Assembly: GCA_963556255.1 (NCBI GenBank)
Contig: OY744609.1
Location: forward strand, 24,289,134 to 24,353,133
Source of the DNA: Allolobophora icterica
Lineage: Eukaryota; Annelida; Clitellata; Crassiclitellata; Lumbricidae
Length of the DNA stretch: 64,000 bases
Direction of reading: 5' to 3'
The position numbers were made by a program, and so were the translations under genes. This document shows, piece by piece, positions 23,160-35,700 of the stretch; within the stretch, counting starts at the first letter, position 1; every line of letters starts with the position of its first letter. The notes beneath the pieces were generated by a model, which saw nothing but the letters and a program-made list of their open reading frames with translations, did no database searches and had not been told where the DNA came from.

Positions 23160-24213
23160 CACTGCTAAGGGCCAACATTGACCCAATGTATAGAAGTTGG
23201 TAAACGAGTGGTTCAGCGTTCAAAGGCAATCGGTGGTAAATTGAAGGGTAAAGCTACATTGGGCCGTTGTTATTGGGCGAACGTTGGACCGGATTTCAAA
23301 AGAACATTGGGCCAATATCGTATGTACGATCATTCACCAATGGTAACCACGACGTCGGGCCATCATTGACCCAATGTCGTATATAAGGTGGTAAAACAGC
23401 GGGTTGACGTTGGCAATCGGTTTTAAATTGGAGGGTCAAGCTACGTTGGGCCGATGTTATTGGGCGAACGTTGGACCGGATTTCAAAAGAACATTGGGCC
23501 GATATCGTATGTACGACCATTCGCCAATGGTAACCACGACGTCGGGCCAACATTGACCCCTTGTTGTATATAAGTCGGTAAAACAGCGGGTCGACGTTGG
23601 CAATCGGTTTTAAATTGGAGGGTCAAGCTACGTTGGGCCGATGTTATTGGGCGAACGTTGGACCGGATTTCAAAAGAACATCGGGCCGATATCGTATGTA
23701 CGATCATTCACCAATGGTAACCACAACGTCGGGCCATCATTGACCCAATGTCGTATATAAGGTGGTAAAACAGCGGGTTGACGTTGGCAATCGGTTTTAA
23801 ATTGGAGGGTCAAGCTACGTTGGGCCGATGTTATTGGGCGAACGTTGGACCGGATTTCAAAAGAACATTGGGCCGATATCGTATGTACGACCATTCGCCA
23901 ATGGTAACCACGACGTCGGGCCAACATTGACCCCTTGTTGTATATAAGTCGGTAAAACAGCGGGTCGACGTTGGCAATCGGTTTTAAATTGGAGGGTCAA
24001 GCTACGTTGGGCCGATGTTATTGGGCGAACGTTGGACCGAATTTCAAAAACACATTGGGCCGACATCGGATGTACGACCATTCGCCGATGGTAATCACGA
24101 CGTTGGGCCAATGTTATTGGTCGAACATTGGGCCTGGTTTCAAAAAAACCGTTAGCCGATGTCGGGTGTACTAACATCGGGCCAACATTGACCCAATGTG
24201 TGTGTGCTGGCTG
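23160..24213. repeat. Right subterminal satellite array, 187-bp unit in 374-bp dimers
   Basis: The landmark GTACGA(T/C)CATTC(A/G)CCAATGG recurs at 23324, 23511, 23698 and 23885, exactly 187 bp apart. Two unit types alternate: the first and third share CATCATTGACCCAATGTCG, the second and fourth share CAACATTGACCCCTTGTTG. GGGCCGATGTTATTGGGCGA and similar inverted words recur. Because 187 is not a multiple of three, the frame rotates between units, and the repeated 74-106 codon frames are artefacts. Confidence 0.92.
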
Positions 24214-24215
24214 GG

Positions 24216-24412
24216 AAGGTCATCAACTTTTTCAGAGACGAAATCGTAAAAAGTCTGAAAATTTTCAGAGAATTGGTGAAAAGTCATAAATTTTTCTTAG
24301 ACGAATTCCAAAACAAGGTCTTCAAATTTTTTTACGGTGACACCAGCCCTACTGACGCCGCTGCAGTCACCGGTAGCGTATACTCACCTCAAATTTTACC
24401 ACTACAGCCCTG
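24216..24412. mobile_element. hAT MITE of the CAGGGCTGTAGT family, right half
   Basis: Resumes at AAGGTCATCAACTTTTTCAG and runs to ACCACTACAGCCCTG, then GTCCTTTT. It aligns to the distal part of 22311-22649. Confidence 0.9.
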
Positions 24413-24420
24413 GTCCTTTT

Positions 24421-24475
24421 CCTCTAGGAGAAATTATTAGTTCATTAGTTTTGAGGGTAACTCATCATGCTTAAT
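24421..24475 (-). pseudogene. LINE reverse transcriptase, 5' side of the split copy
   Basis: Minus-strand reading ends in TNELIISPRGK and continues, after removal of the MITE and one target copy, into GHPYIPPIIPGATRV at 6567 and downward. This matches the LINE landmark that precedes RVxxLRVLGxxxS. The upstream edge is unclear. Confidence 0.6.
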
Positions 24476-25138
24476 AATGTGCAGACTAAACTTCAATTGG
24501 TAGCAAAAGAAGCAATAAATCATATGGCACCCTTGCTGGCAATTCTTGTTTGCAGGGACTGACGAGTAAGCGCACAGTATAAATAATTACTGTGGTAAGC
24601 TGTAGGCAATTATTGCCATTGATAAAAGTTTGGCGCTCCATATGTTCGAAAGGTCAGGGACGCCCTGGGGTCAAAGGTAAGCATTGTTACGTCAATTTGC
24701 CAACAAACCATCATGCCGCTCTGTCCACGAAAGACGAAACTCATGCTGATTGGGTCTGTAAATCGCGTTCATTTCGACTAATTTAAGAAATAATTGAAAC
24801 AAAACTCAGTCGATCATTGCACAGACTTTGAGCGAAAATTTCCGATTTGCATCAAATCAAATGAAAAACAGTTTAATCTTCGTGGAAACGAAACCGTGCC
24901 AATTCGCTTGTGTAATCCAGTCCATACAGACCTATAAATTAGTAGACTTGGCGAATTCTAAGACATCAGCGGAAAACGAACATGCAGGGTATAACGTTAT
25001 TCCGAAACGTCAGGGATTAATATATATATGTTGAGGTGAACAATCGTAGCGTTTTAGGTGTAAGATTACTGCCTTCTGAGTTAGGCTTATGTGTGCCTCA
25101 TTCTGTTTTTTTGGCGAAATTTTGAATGAAAGTTTAAT
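24476..25138. promoter_or_regulatory. Upstream region of the PP2A B56 gene
   Basis: No open frame of substance. It should contain the promoter and 5' leader of the gene beginning at 25139, but no clear TATA box or other element can be assigned by eye. An in-frame TGA lies 12 bases before the start codon. Confidence 0.35.
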
Positions 25139-25274
25139 ATGAGTAACAAGTTTTTAGTCGATAAAATCGATCCGTTCCACAAAGTTCAACAGAAGAGGCG
25201 GAGAAGTGGAACTGGTTCGTCTCTATTCAACACACGAGCGACAAACGAACAACAGACCTTGCCTCTGCTTAAAG
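25139..25274 (+). CDS. PPP2R5E: PPP2R5-like exon 1
   Basis: Start codon with A at -3 and an upstream in-frame stop. Encodes [20 protein letters not shown], a Ser/Thr-rich stretch, and LPLLK. The VDKxDxF and LPLLK words are the N-terminal signature of PPP2R5A/E. Donor G|GTACCT, phase 1. Confidence 0.85.
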
Positions 25275-26697
25275 GTACCTTGTCTTTCATTTGATCTTCT
25301 AATGTGTAAACGTCTGTGGCATTATGTGACTTTTACTACCAGCTGTGCACTGTTACTTGTTCACTAACGCCCAGTGCCGCCGCTACACTGGTTCATTTAT
25401 TCATTACAGCCCATCTTGATTACTGCTAATCGCTCTGTTTTGGTCTCCCATCGAGTCGGTTAGAGTGAGTTCTGCGCTCTGCAGCCCATCTCATCGGGCA
25501 AATCCCCAAGTATGGTCAAGATATATGCTGGAGGTTGCTCATTGGCTTCCTGTTCGCCTATGCATTGCGTATACTATTGTGGCCTTAGTGTGGTGATGTC
25601 ATCAGGGCCCTGCCCCTGCCTACCTTAGAGAGCTTTGTTGTAGCACTTCGGGTGCCCAAGGTTGTCGTCATCCCTCCATTCTGCAGAAAAGGGTTTCTTC
25701 TAGTCCCCTTTGCTCATACCACAACTATGCAGAGTCTCTGTTGTGGGCCTGGTGGTTTGGAATAGGCCTATAGAACTCCACCTGCACTCTGGGGCCCCTG
25801 GCCTGTTTCTTATTGACCTTAAGACTGTTCTGTTTGAATGCGCTGGTGTTGGGAGCACCTGTGAGTAGTTCCTTGAAGGGACGCTATACATAAATTCTCG
25901 AATGAATGAACGAATTATTGTGTAATGTAGAAGACATCAACTACTGGCATTCCCAAATCGTGTTGCTTAGCAAGTCAATTCCCAGAGAGGGAGCTCTGCC
26001 AGACTGCCATAGTCTTTGGTAAAACTGAAAGAGATACTTAATTCACTTAGAATGGTATCGTGAATGAGCCAAACAAATACTCAGAGGGAGAGAGAGAGAC
26101 TGACAAAAGAACAGACAGAACTTTTGACCGATGATTGGCTTGCAGAGACACTTCTGAGTACAGAAGGAACTTCATTTAAAATTGTCTATCATACATTGAA
26201 TAATTCGTTTAGGGAAATGTAGGTTTTGGATTCTTGTTTTCATTTTTGTTTTCATATTTGTTTTCATTGATCTGTCAATATTCATTTTTATGACTGCAGC
26301 TCAGTGTCCTCTAAGCCCAGTCACCAAGTGTTGTGGAGTCTGTAGGTTTGTTTCATCTGTTTATGCTTATTGTTTCAAGAAACGCCAGCAGTCGATCAGG
26401 AGGTTTTACTTATTAAGAAACTTCACCAGTGTAGCATCATTTTCAACTTTGAAGATCCAATTGTCGACATTAAAGGAAAAGAAATAAAACGAGCCTGCCT
26501 TTCTGAGGTCGATGACTACATTACAAATGGAAGAAGTGTTCTTACAGATCACGTCTATCCAGAACTCATCCAAATGGTATGTCCAGTCTTTCAGTCTATG
26601 AAAGTACTCTACAAGTCTGCTTACATACATACATACAAACATACATACATACATACATACATACATACATACATACATACATACATACATACATACA

Positions 26698-26728
<31 letters not shown>

Positions 26729-29647
26729 CATTATATATATATATAATTTTTACATGTCTATCTATAAGCACATATGCACACACACATACATGTGGTGGCT
26801 TTGATTAAGCTAATTGTCTTCCATCTGTTTCTTTGAATGTGTTCAAAGTTTGCTGTCTTTATGTGAAAGTATTTAAACACTGCTTGTGATGCCTTGGTTT
26901 ATTGGCAAGTATATGTGAAGTGTTTGTCAGCTTGACTGAGACTCTTAAGAGACTCTTAAGGGTAAGTTTGAGTCATTTGTCACACCTCTGTCTTTGCTGA
27001 ATTATACTTCTTATGTACTGGAATTATTAAGTTTATGTTGACTCTGTCATGCATATATTTATTTTGTTAAGGATTATAATATTAAAATTATTTTTGAATC
27101 AAATTTTATTGTTCTAACACTGTATTTATCTCTATTTTGAATCAAATTCTCTTTCCATTTACAGTGCAAATCATTTAAGATGAAAGATATTTCGATGTTA
27201 TTACAGCAAAATGTTTACGAAACTGGACATTTTACTGTAACCAAATTTCTTATTAACTGTTAGACAACAGTAAATGCAGCATTCCAGTTAGAAACACATT
27301 ACAGATGCATGACTTACTGGCAGAAAGTAATGCATGTGCATGTATGTGTACATGTATTATGATTACAGTAGGCTACTACATGTAATTGGAACTGATATTT
27401 CACAGTTAAGTTTAAATCTGCTTTAAAACCTGTTGGACAGGATCTTAAAAAGAATACAATTATACAATATTATGCGTGGCAGGCCATAGTTTCAGACTTT
27501 AACAGAAGGTAGCATTTTGTAAAAAAAAGTGAGATGCCTACCTCAGCTTTCCAAGTTCTTAGTCATTTAGTGTATATATTTGGAAATGAAGTAGAAAATT
27601 GCTTGACAATGCATGTATTATATAATATACCACACAGTACAGCTTCTAAACCAATTTTTCCATGTTCTACCTTGCATGGAAGAATCATTAATTCTGCTTT
27701 GTACTGCCCTATGAGATAATTTTCTGTTCAATAGAATGTTTCATTTCATTGACAGAACTAAGAAGCTAAACGTTGCTCTGTATTCCATCCAAACATAGTC
27801 CACATGTGCAATTATGTGCATGTCATTATTACTGTGAAGTTGGTGAACAAACAAGTCATGAATCATCCATCCATCTATCCATCATTAATTGTGCCTTATC
27901 CTTCAGTAACAGAAACAAGCTGATCTACTTGGATGAGTTAGTTTCAAATAACTGAAACCAGGCTGCATTTTTATATAGCTATAAAATTCTGCTTCCTATA
28001 CATAGGCATCATTTATATGGTAATTGTGATATCTATGTTTTTTTACCTTCAACAATCTCTGGACAACCCTTCTGACATGATGCAGTGCTCATGAATAAGC
28101 TGGTGCCCTGCGCTTAGCTTTAGAGTAGCACTTCAGAAATTTGGAGTTTACAATTATGATTATAAATCATTCAAGTATAAACATGTATACTATCTTATTA
28201 CTCGAGTGGTGACATTCTATCAAAGCCTGACGGTGTTCAACTGTAGTAGGCGCATATGAAGTGGGATGCTGAAACCTTTTCACGCCCTGCAGCTGTTGTG
28301 TATCAGTCAACATTATCAGAAAGATTGCACTGAGTTATATTCATGGGACTGAAAAATAATTTTCATAAATACTGATAATTTGTCTTATCAGTTTTGTCAT
28401 ACGAGAATAATTTAAAATTCGTTGACATTGAAACGGACCAAGCTTTCAGACTATATGATATTTTGTCTGATCCATATTTTCCTATTAGTGTTGCACTGCA
28501 TATTTTTCTTATTACTGTTGTGAGAAAACTTAGAAAACACCAGTTATGTAACTAGTTGTATCACCAACGCAAAGGGAGTAGCGTGGTCAGGTCAGCTTAC
28601 ATGAACAAATGAGTTTTCAATTTATTTCTGAAGCTTTCAGTTGAAAGCTCTGAAGCACAGAGTTCCACTGTTAGCGCATTCAAGACCATTGGGCCAGATG
28701 TGCCAAATGGTTTTTGTGGTTCTTAGTGGCTTTTCCTAATCATTGTAGGTTGTAGAGGCCTTTTCTGAAGGCAAGCAAGACAAACCAGAAACGAAAAAGC
28801 TGGCACATATTCTTTGGCTAAGTGTGGTGGCGCCATTCCATGTAGACAGTAGCACACCAGTTTGAGACCAGTCCTCTTACAAACAGTGACCAGTGCTGCT
28901 ATTTGAATATTACAGGCTGTTACAGTTGTCCATTCAATTACTGATGCAGGCCTAGGAGTTGACTCGGGGGGGAGGGCAGCCGGGGCACGTGCCCCCAATA
29001 ATTGAGATGGACTGTACACCAAATGCAACAAGTGTAGAATTAATTACCAAATCCCCCCCCCCCCAATATTTTCGACAGGTTTACGCCAGTGGATGCAGGC
29101 ATCAGCAAGACTCTTTATGGAGTCAAAGAACAGCAATGATTCAACCTGCATTAGCTGGCATGGCCAGACAGCATTTTTGGCACATACTTTCCATGTATTC
29201 TTTTGATGTTGGCTATAGGGTGTTTCATTCAAATCCATTTGAGCTTCATCATTTCAGCATTCATCTTCAGGCAGTTCTGACTCATCCAGTTCTTAATGCA
29301 CATGTCATTTGCAAAACATCCCATTGTTGATGGCACAACAGTGGCCAAGACAACCAACGAGGTGGATCCAGGTGTTATCAGCGCAGGTATGCACAGTCTT
29401 GCACCCAGTGGCAGAAAAGATCTGTACTATGTAGATAAGGGAAAGCAGTGGGCCAAGAGCAGATAGGCTTCTGTATTGCCTGGATCATGCAGTGACGTAA
29501 GAATTGATGTGATGAGTGCATGACACTGTCTAGGACTCTAGGTGGTAACTGGCAGTTGATCCTTATAAAGTGGGGAAGCATTGCTCATATCCATCAAGTA
29601 TGGCAACAGGACATTAAGCAAGTAAAGTAAGTGGTGTGGTGATGATT

Positions 29648-29715
<68 letters not shown>

Positions 29716-29737
29716 CATGATGATGATGATCATGATT

Positions 29738-29779
<42 letters not shown>

Positions 29780-32700
29780 GCAATGATGATGATGGCAATG
29801 GTAATTACTCTGCTGTCGTATTTTACTGATATGCTTTTTCTTTTGTCGGCTGGTTGCCTGGCTTGAATTTTATATGCTGCAGTTCTTTTCCAGGTGGCTT
29901 CAAATATTTTCCGAACAATTCCACCAACGGAGCCAACGCTGTATGATCCGGAAGAAGATGATCCACTTCTTGAATGCTCGTGGCCACATCTCCAGGTACC
30001 TTCCAGCTTTTGTCTCTTCCATTGCCATGTCTTTCTATAAAATGTGTATTCTGTAAGCTGTATTTCATTACAGGTTGGTAATACAGGTAGAAACTGCTGA
30101 GAAGCATTGATCCAAAGATCCAAAGATTAGTTGGCTTAAGCTCAAGCATGACCACAATATTCAAATATGCTTTTAATATTCAGGTACGACTCTGCATTTC
30201 TGTTAGGCCACTTACACCTTCAGTAACCAACAGTACGCTGCTTTATGATTGTAATTGTAATCGAGAATTTATATGGCACCACTCAAAATCAGAGGCGCTC
30301 CCAACCCAGATCAGTGTCTTCACTGACAAAGAGAAATGTTTTCAGGCACTTGCGAAACTGGACAGGAGAGAGAGAGGAGGACAAGCCTAAAGCCCTAAAG
30401 CCCTGAGGGAGGCTGTTCCAGCTGGAACAGCTTTGTCAGGAAAGGACAATTTGAAAACGAGTATGTTTAGCCTACTCTTGATCTCAGGACTATACCAGCT
30501 TGGTACTGCAGGACTGTAGGTAGTGTTTTCCAGGCTTTGGGGCCTACTGGTACTAAGAAAAGTTGCACAATATAGGTAAAATATACGCTACATCAGTTGG
30601 AAGGTAATGATCCTTTGTGTGGCAGCCGTAAGTCATCAATGTCCTACAGTAAGGCTTCTGTTTTATTCTACTTTCAGCTTGTATATGAGCTTTTTATTCA
30701 CACTTTGGAATCACCTGATTTTCAACCGAATCTCGCAAAGAAGTACATCGACCAAAGGTTTGTTTTGCATGTAGGTAAAAATCAGAGTAAAATTCGATAC
30801 TTTTACTTGAATTTTTCTGGCCTTTGCCTTAGATTTCTTCCATTGAACGCTGAGATGTTGGAAATAACTGATGACAAACCTGTCCCTTTCTCTTCAGCAT
30901 TGGAGTAGTTACATTGTTACAAATCCCTTTAGAACTTCCATGTGAGTTATGCAAAATTTGTACAATTGTGCTTCCATTCAGGCTTGGACTGGCCCACCGG
31001 GACACCGGGAAATTCCCGGTGGGCCGGTCGCCCATGCAGGCTTGGACTGGGCCGGCCGCCCAAAAAAGAAAAATATGATTGAAATATATCATGGTATTTT
31101 AGTTCTAATTCTTAATTCTAGTGTTATAAATTACGAGATATTGGCAGTCCATGGTTGTTACCAAGAAACTTGCAATGCCATGTGCGGCTACGTGCTAATA
31201 TTCACTTTAGCTCACCATTCACAGACATGCTGCAACATGCTTTGAAAGTGTTTGAACATACAACTACGTTATCTCAATAGTTGCAAACAAACTGCATGGA
31301 CATCCTACGAGAGTATAGGATGGTTCAAGATAGGCTACTATCAATGAATTAAGCCAAATACATCGAACTTTTGATGTCATTTTGAAGCAGCTACACATTT
31401 TTCAGAACTTGCCAACAGTGTACTAGATAAAAGAAATCTCAACTTTGATGTTGAGACTGCTTTGAAACAGAAAAGAATCTGATCCCAAAAAATTGCCAGG
31501 AGAATCTGCTAAAGAACAGCCAAATGTAAATGTGAAAGTTAAATTTCGAGTAAATGTTCAGAACATGGTAATGGATCAAGTTATTAGTAGTTTGAAACAT
31601 AGATTCTCTGAGTACGGTAATCTTTTTGCTGATCTGTCTTGTTTAGATGTTTAGATGCAAACAATTTTGCAGAAATTTTGATAAGGATTCCCATTGATGG
31701 GAATACAGGACCTGAGTGAGTTGTTCAGAAAATTTGATTATAGTGTAACAAAAGAGCAGGCAACTGGAATTATTGGACTTTGCAAGAAAATGGGAAAGTT
31801 TCAAAACTAAGACTATTATTTGCTATTTGACACTGAAATAACAGACAGTCTCAGAAAACGACATGCAATTTGAATCTAGGCCTATAGAAGGTGAAACAGT
31901 CACAATAGGCCTAGCAGAAAACAGCAACAGGAACAGAAATAAATACAAATTCGTTTTGACATTATCCTCATCACGAGTTGCTTATGAGAGTTCAATTTCG
32001 AAACTGAAATACATTTTGAACAGATTAAAAAATATGCTAAGTCAGTGAAGTTTAGAGTTTTTCATGCTGACAGCTTCTCAGAATTAATTGAAATCGTTGG
32101 CGTATTGGCGTCAACTTATGATACGATGAAAAACCGCTATACTAAGTCCTTGTGTGAAGTTATATTTACTAATTCTATCAAGGTGCTAAGTTTTTGAAAT
32201 AAACTAAACTGTGCACAGTGCACTACATTATGTGACAGTTGGTTTCAAACATAATAACGAATTTACAACAAATCACAAATTAAAATGCATACGTGTTAAT
32301 TTCTTAATCTTTTAATTTTTATTTAACAATACTATGCCATTGTACCCATTAATACCTAAAATTGTCCACCATTTTATGTTACATGTTATAAAAAGCATTG
32401 GCCCAGGCCCATTATCGGCGCTCGATAATGTGGGCTGCTCATGACCAAATTTCCCGGGCCGCTTTTGCAAGCCAGTCCGACCCTGCTTCCATTACGGTGA
32501 TGCTGCAGCTGTTGTTGATCCGACTTGATCGCTGTGGAGGCGATGATCATATTGATATATGTATTTTGTATCTGAATATTGTGTAGCACATTTTAAGCAC
32601 TTCTGAAAACCGCACGATGATAGCGGCCCGAACTAAGCTACAAAATGAGGACATCAATAACTTTTTTGAGTTTTACTTTGTTAAACTTGATCTTATTGTT

Positions 32701-35700
32701 GTTAACATTTAGGCTAGTTAGCAGCACAGTTGAAAGATATGTAGCAGGCACTGTAAAAACTTTCATTACATTACATTAGGGTTAATGATAGGAATCATCA
32801 GCTGATAAGGGAGAGGACTGGCCATTCCCGTTATATGTATAGGTCAGGAAAGTGACTGCTTGTAAGGGTTAAGTTGTTTGGGTGTCTTTTCTTGCCTTAT
32901 GCAGATCCTCGAGCTGTTTGACTGTGAAGATCCTCGTGAAAGAGAAATGCTCAAGACTGTTCTGCATCGAATCTATGGCAAATTTATTGGCCTTCGAGCT
33001 TTCATCAGAAAGAACATCAATAACATTTTCCTGCGGTAAATTTTCCAACCATATAATATATGATGTGACTTTGTAAACTTTGAAGGCTTATTTTCTCAGT
33101 TGCTTAAATGCCTGTACTCTATTTGAAACTTTTAGAATAGCTGGGATCAGTCATATAAGAAGGTAGTGGTGTTGCAGGTCACTGTCTGAAGGGTCTTTCT
33201 GCAAGGCTTTCATACAATGTTTTTCTGTGAGTGGTCCTGTACAGTTTTAAGCATACAGTGCAGTCAAATTATTTTAAGCAAACTGCATTGAATCTAATAA
33301 TATTACTACTAGCGGTTTTCCTCTGCTGGCTCTGCATGTAAGTTCTTAGCTTTTCTGGGAGGGAGTAGTTAAAGAAAAAAATGTTCAGCTCATCATAAAT
33401 TGTATCTGTTCTATTTGCTGTATCAATGGATTCCTGAAATGCTCCATGTAACTATCTTTATATGTACATAGATAGAGGCATCGATGCTAAACCATTTGCT
33501 TATGATGCACCACTTACACATTCATCCATGCTGTAGTCGGGAGCACCTCTGAGTAGTTCTCCTCCAAGAGGCGCTATAAATGTCCATTATGAATGAATGA
33601 ATAAATGAATGAATAAATGGATGAATATGCTGGTAGTGACCAACAGTGGACCACAGAGTGATAAAGATTTTGTTTTTGCAGCTTCATTTATGAAACGGAA
33701 CAGTTCAACGGATGCGCTGAGTTATTGGAGATTCTTGGCAGGCAAGAGCCCATAATTATCTATATGTTCCATTTATCCGTTTTATAGTGTTTGTGTAGCT
33801 TCACTGTGTAATGACATGCATCAGCTGATCATACTAAACGGAAATGATAGTCAAACAGTTTTGCCAGTCTTTTTGGACTCAGGTTTTAGACACAGATTAT
33901 ATTGTCGGCTGAAATGCCAAGTGCTCAGTAATATTCAGATTCAGGGCTCAGAACTTGGACTAAAATATTTAAGACTTGATTCAGACTAAGGTTTGAAGGA
34001 GGACTCTCACTTGGCTTCAGACTCTCTGGGCTCATATTCAATTCTGGGTTTTTCTCGTATAATGAATGTTCTGCATTATTAGCAGGGCTTTTGGTGGTTA
34101 CTCCCAGTTATTCAATGGATGATCAATAGGCATTAGGCTGTTGACAAGCAATTGAAAACTATTCTGTGATGTTCATGGTTTTGTGTATTCAAGTTATGGG
34201 CATTAGAGAGTGACACAGTAATGGGGAAAGCAGTATTACTATGGTAAAATCCGCAGTAATCGTGTCACAACTAATGGCAATACCATGGGGATGGTATAAA
34301 GGCTTGCAGTAATACCATGGGGATGGAATGGTAGCATGGTAATTCCCGTGATAACTGTTTTAACGTTATTCACTGCATGAAATAATTAAGTACTTTGACT
34401 CTAAACGGGTCTGCTTTTTTGCATTGCTCTATATCATTGAAAACTTTAATATTCGATTTCTTTCCACCTTCCTGTCTGCTGTGACTGTTTAAGAGTGAGC
34501 ATGTGTATCGTAATTTGATTATAAATTTTATTTCTCTGATTTTTAAACAAGATGACTGGTTGTTTAAACTTCGCAATATATGAAAGCTAAATAAGTAGAC
34601 TTGTATTGAAGAACAATCTGCGTATAACTTATGTCAAGACTGTGTGGGGATGGGGACAGACTGGATGGGATGGGTTGGTATGGGGACAGACCAGATGGGG
34701 ATAAGGGTGAGGTTGGGGAGAGACCGGATAGGGTGGGGTGGGGACAGACACATAGGTATGGGGTGGGGATGGAGGTAATGTCCCCTTGTCACTCTCTAAT
34801 GGGCTCCTCTGATGAGTTTCACTTGGAGTAGTGTTATATAACTTTGCGTTTACAAATATACCTTTGTGACTACAATTACACACAAAGCATTTATAGAATT
34901 ACTGGGTGTTAATTTAGATTATGATTTTGGGTTATTGATTAGAATTGGCTGATTGAAACTGTAGCATCATCAATGGATTTGCTCTGCCTCTGAAGCCTGA
35001 GCACAAGCAATTTCTTCAGAGGGTCCTTCTGCCACTCCACAAGTCGAGGCTTCTCGATCAGTACCACGCACAGGTCAGCCTCAGGTCAAGCCTTGTCCTG
35101 CTAAACTAAATGAGTAACTACTTTCTTTTGTTCCATTTATTGAACCCATATAACGGTAGTATGATCTTCAGATTGACCTAACAACTATAGAATCTAAAGA
35201 CTGCAATATCACACTTGCAATATCTCTCTTCTGAGTAACATTTGTTCTGCATTAGTGCGATCGGGTGACAAACTACTTCGGATATATTTTGTGAAATTTC
35301 ATACAAGAAGATATGTGATAACGTGTTCTGAAAATGCTATTTCATAAAAGAATAAATGCTACGAAAATATTGTCTTTTGCTAGTATTGTGCTTTGTCTGA
35401 ATCCAGTTTATCTTGTATGCTGATCAGGTTTTTGAAACGACATATTACATTGCAGAAAATTACTTGGAATCTAAAATCTGTTTGATTGAGCATAACTTGA
35501 TTACGATGGCTTTGGTTTGTGTTTTGTTTATTTTAATCTCTCATTTGAAGCTGTGTTATGTCTGGAGTTGGTTAGAGTAATTGATTTGTAGTTTCACGTA
35601 ACACTGTAACAATGAGAGTGTACTAAAAGTGACTGGGAAACCAATGCAGCTTGTCGTTAAAGTCTTAACTAGTAAATTACTTTCTACTACTTTGTTTAAT

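Larger units (their letters stand above)
6716..24215. mobile_element. 17.5-kb TIR-bounded insertion of unassigned type
   Basis: The segment opens CCCAGCCAGCACAC and closes with the exact inverse (14/14 bases). The inverted similarity continues, imperfectly, for about 30 more bases of CATCGGGCCAATGTT-type sequence. It interrupts a hAT MITE at a run of A. Joining the flanks restores GACTAAAAAAAGGTCATC, the sequence of the related MITE copy at 61456-61905 with no base gained, so no target duplication is visible. Subterminal satellite arrays occupy both ends (6716-9066 and 23160-24213). The interior holds microsatellites, LINE pieces, several hAT elements and a 2.3-kb element with long inverted repeats. 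No intact transposase was found. Alternatives are two related elements fused by recombination, or a small element grown by later nested insertions. Confidence 0.6.

Noticed and set aside
23296..24177. Series of similar 74-106 codon minus frames
   Set aside because: They are the 187-bp satellite read in rotating frames; no start or codon conservation independent of the repeat.
26577..26804. Extension of exon 2 through the (CATA)n run
   Set aside because: The conserved protein stops matching at PELIQM, where a good GT donor lies, and exon 3 continues in phase.
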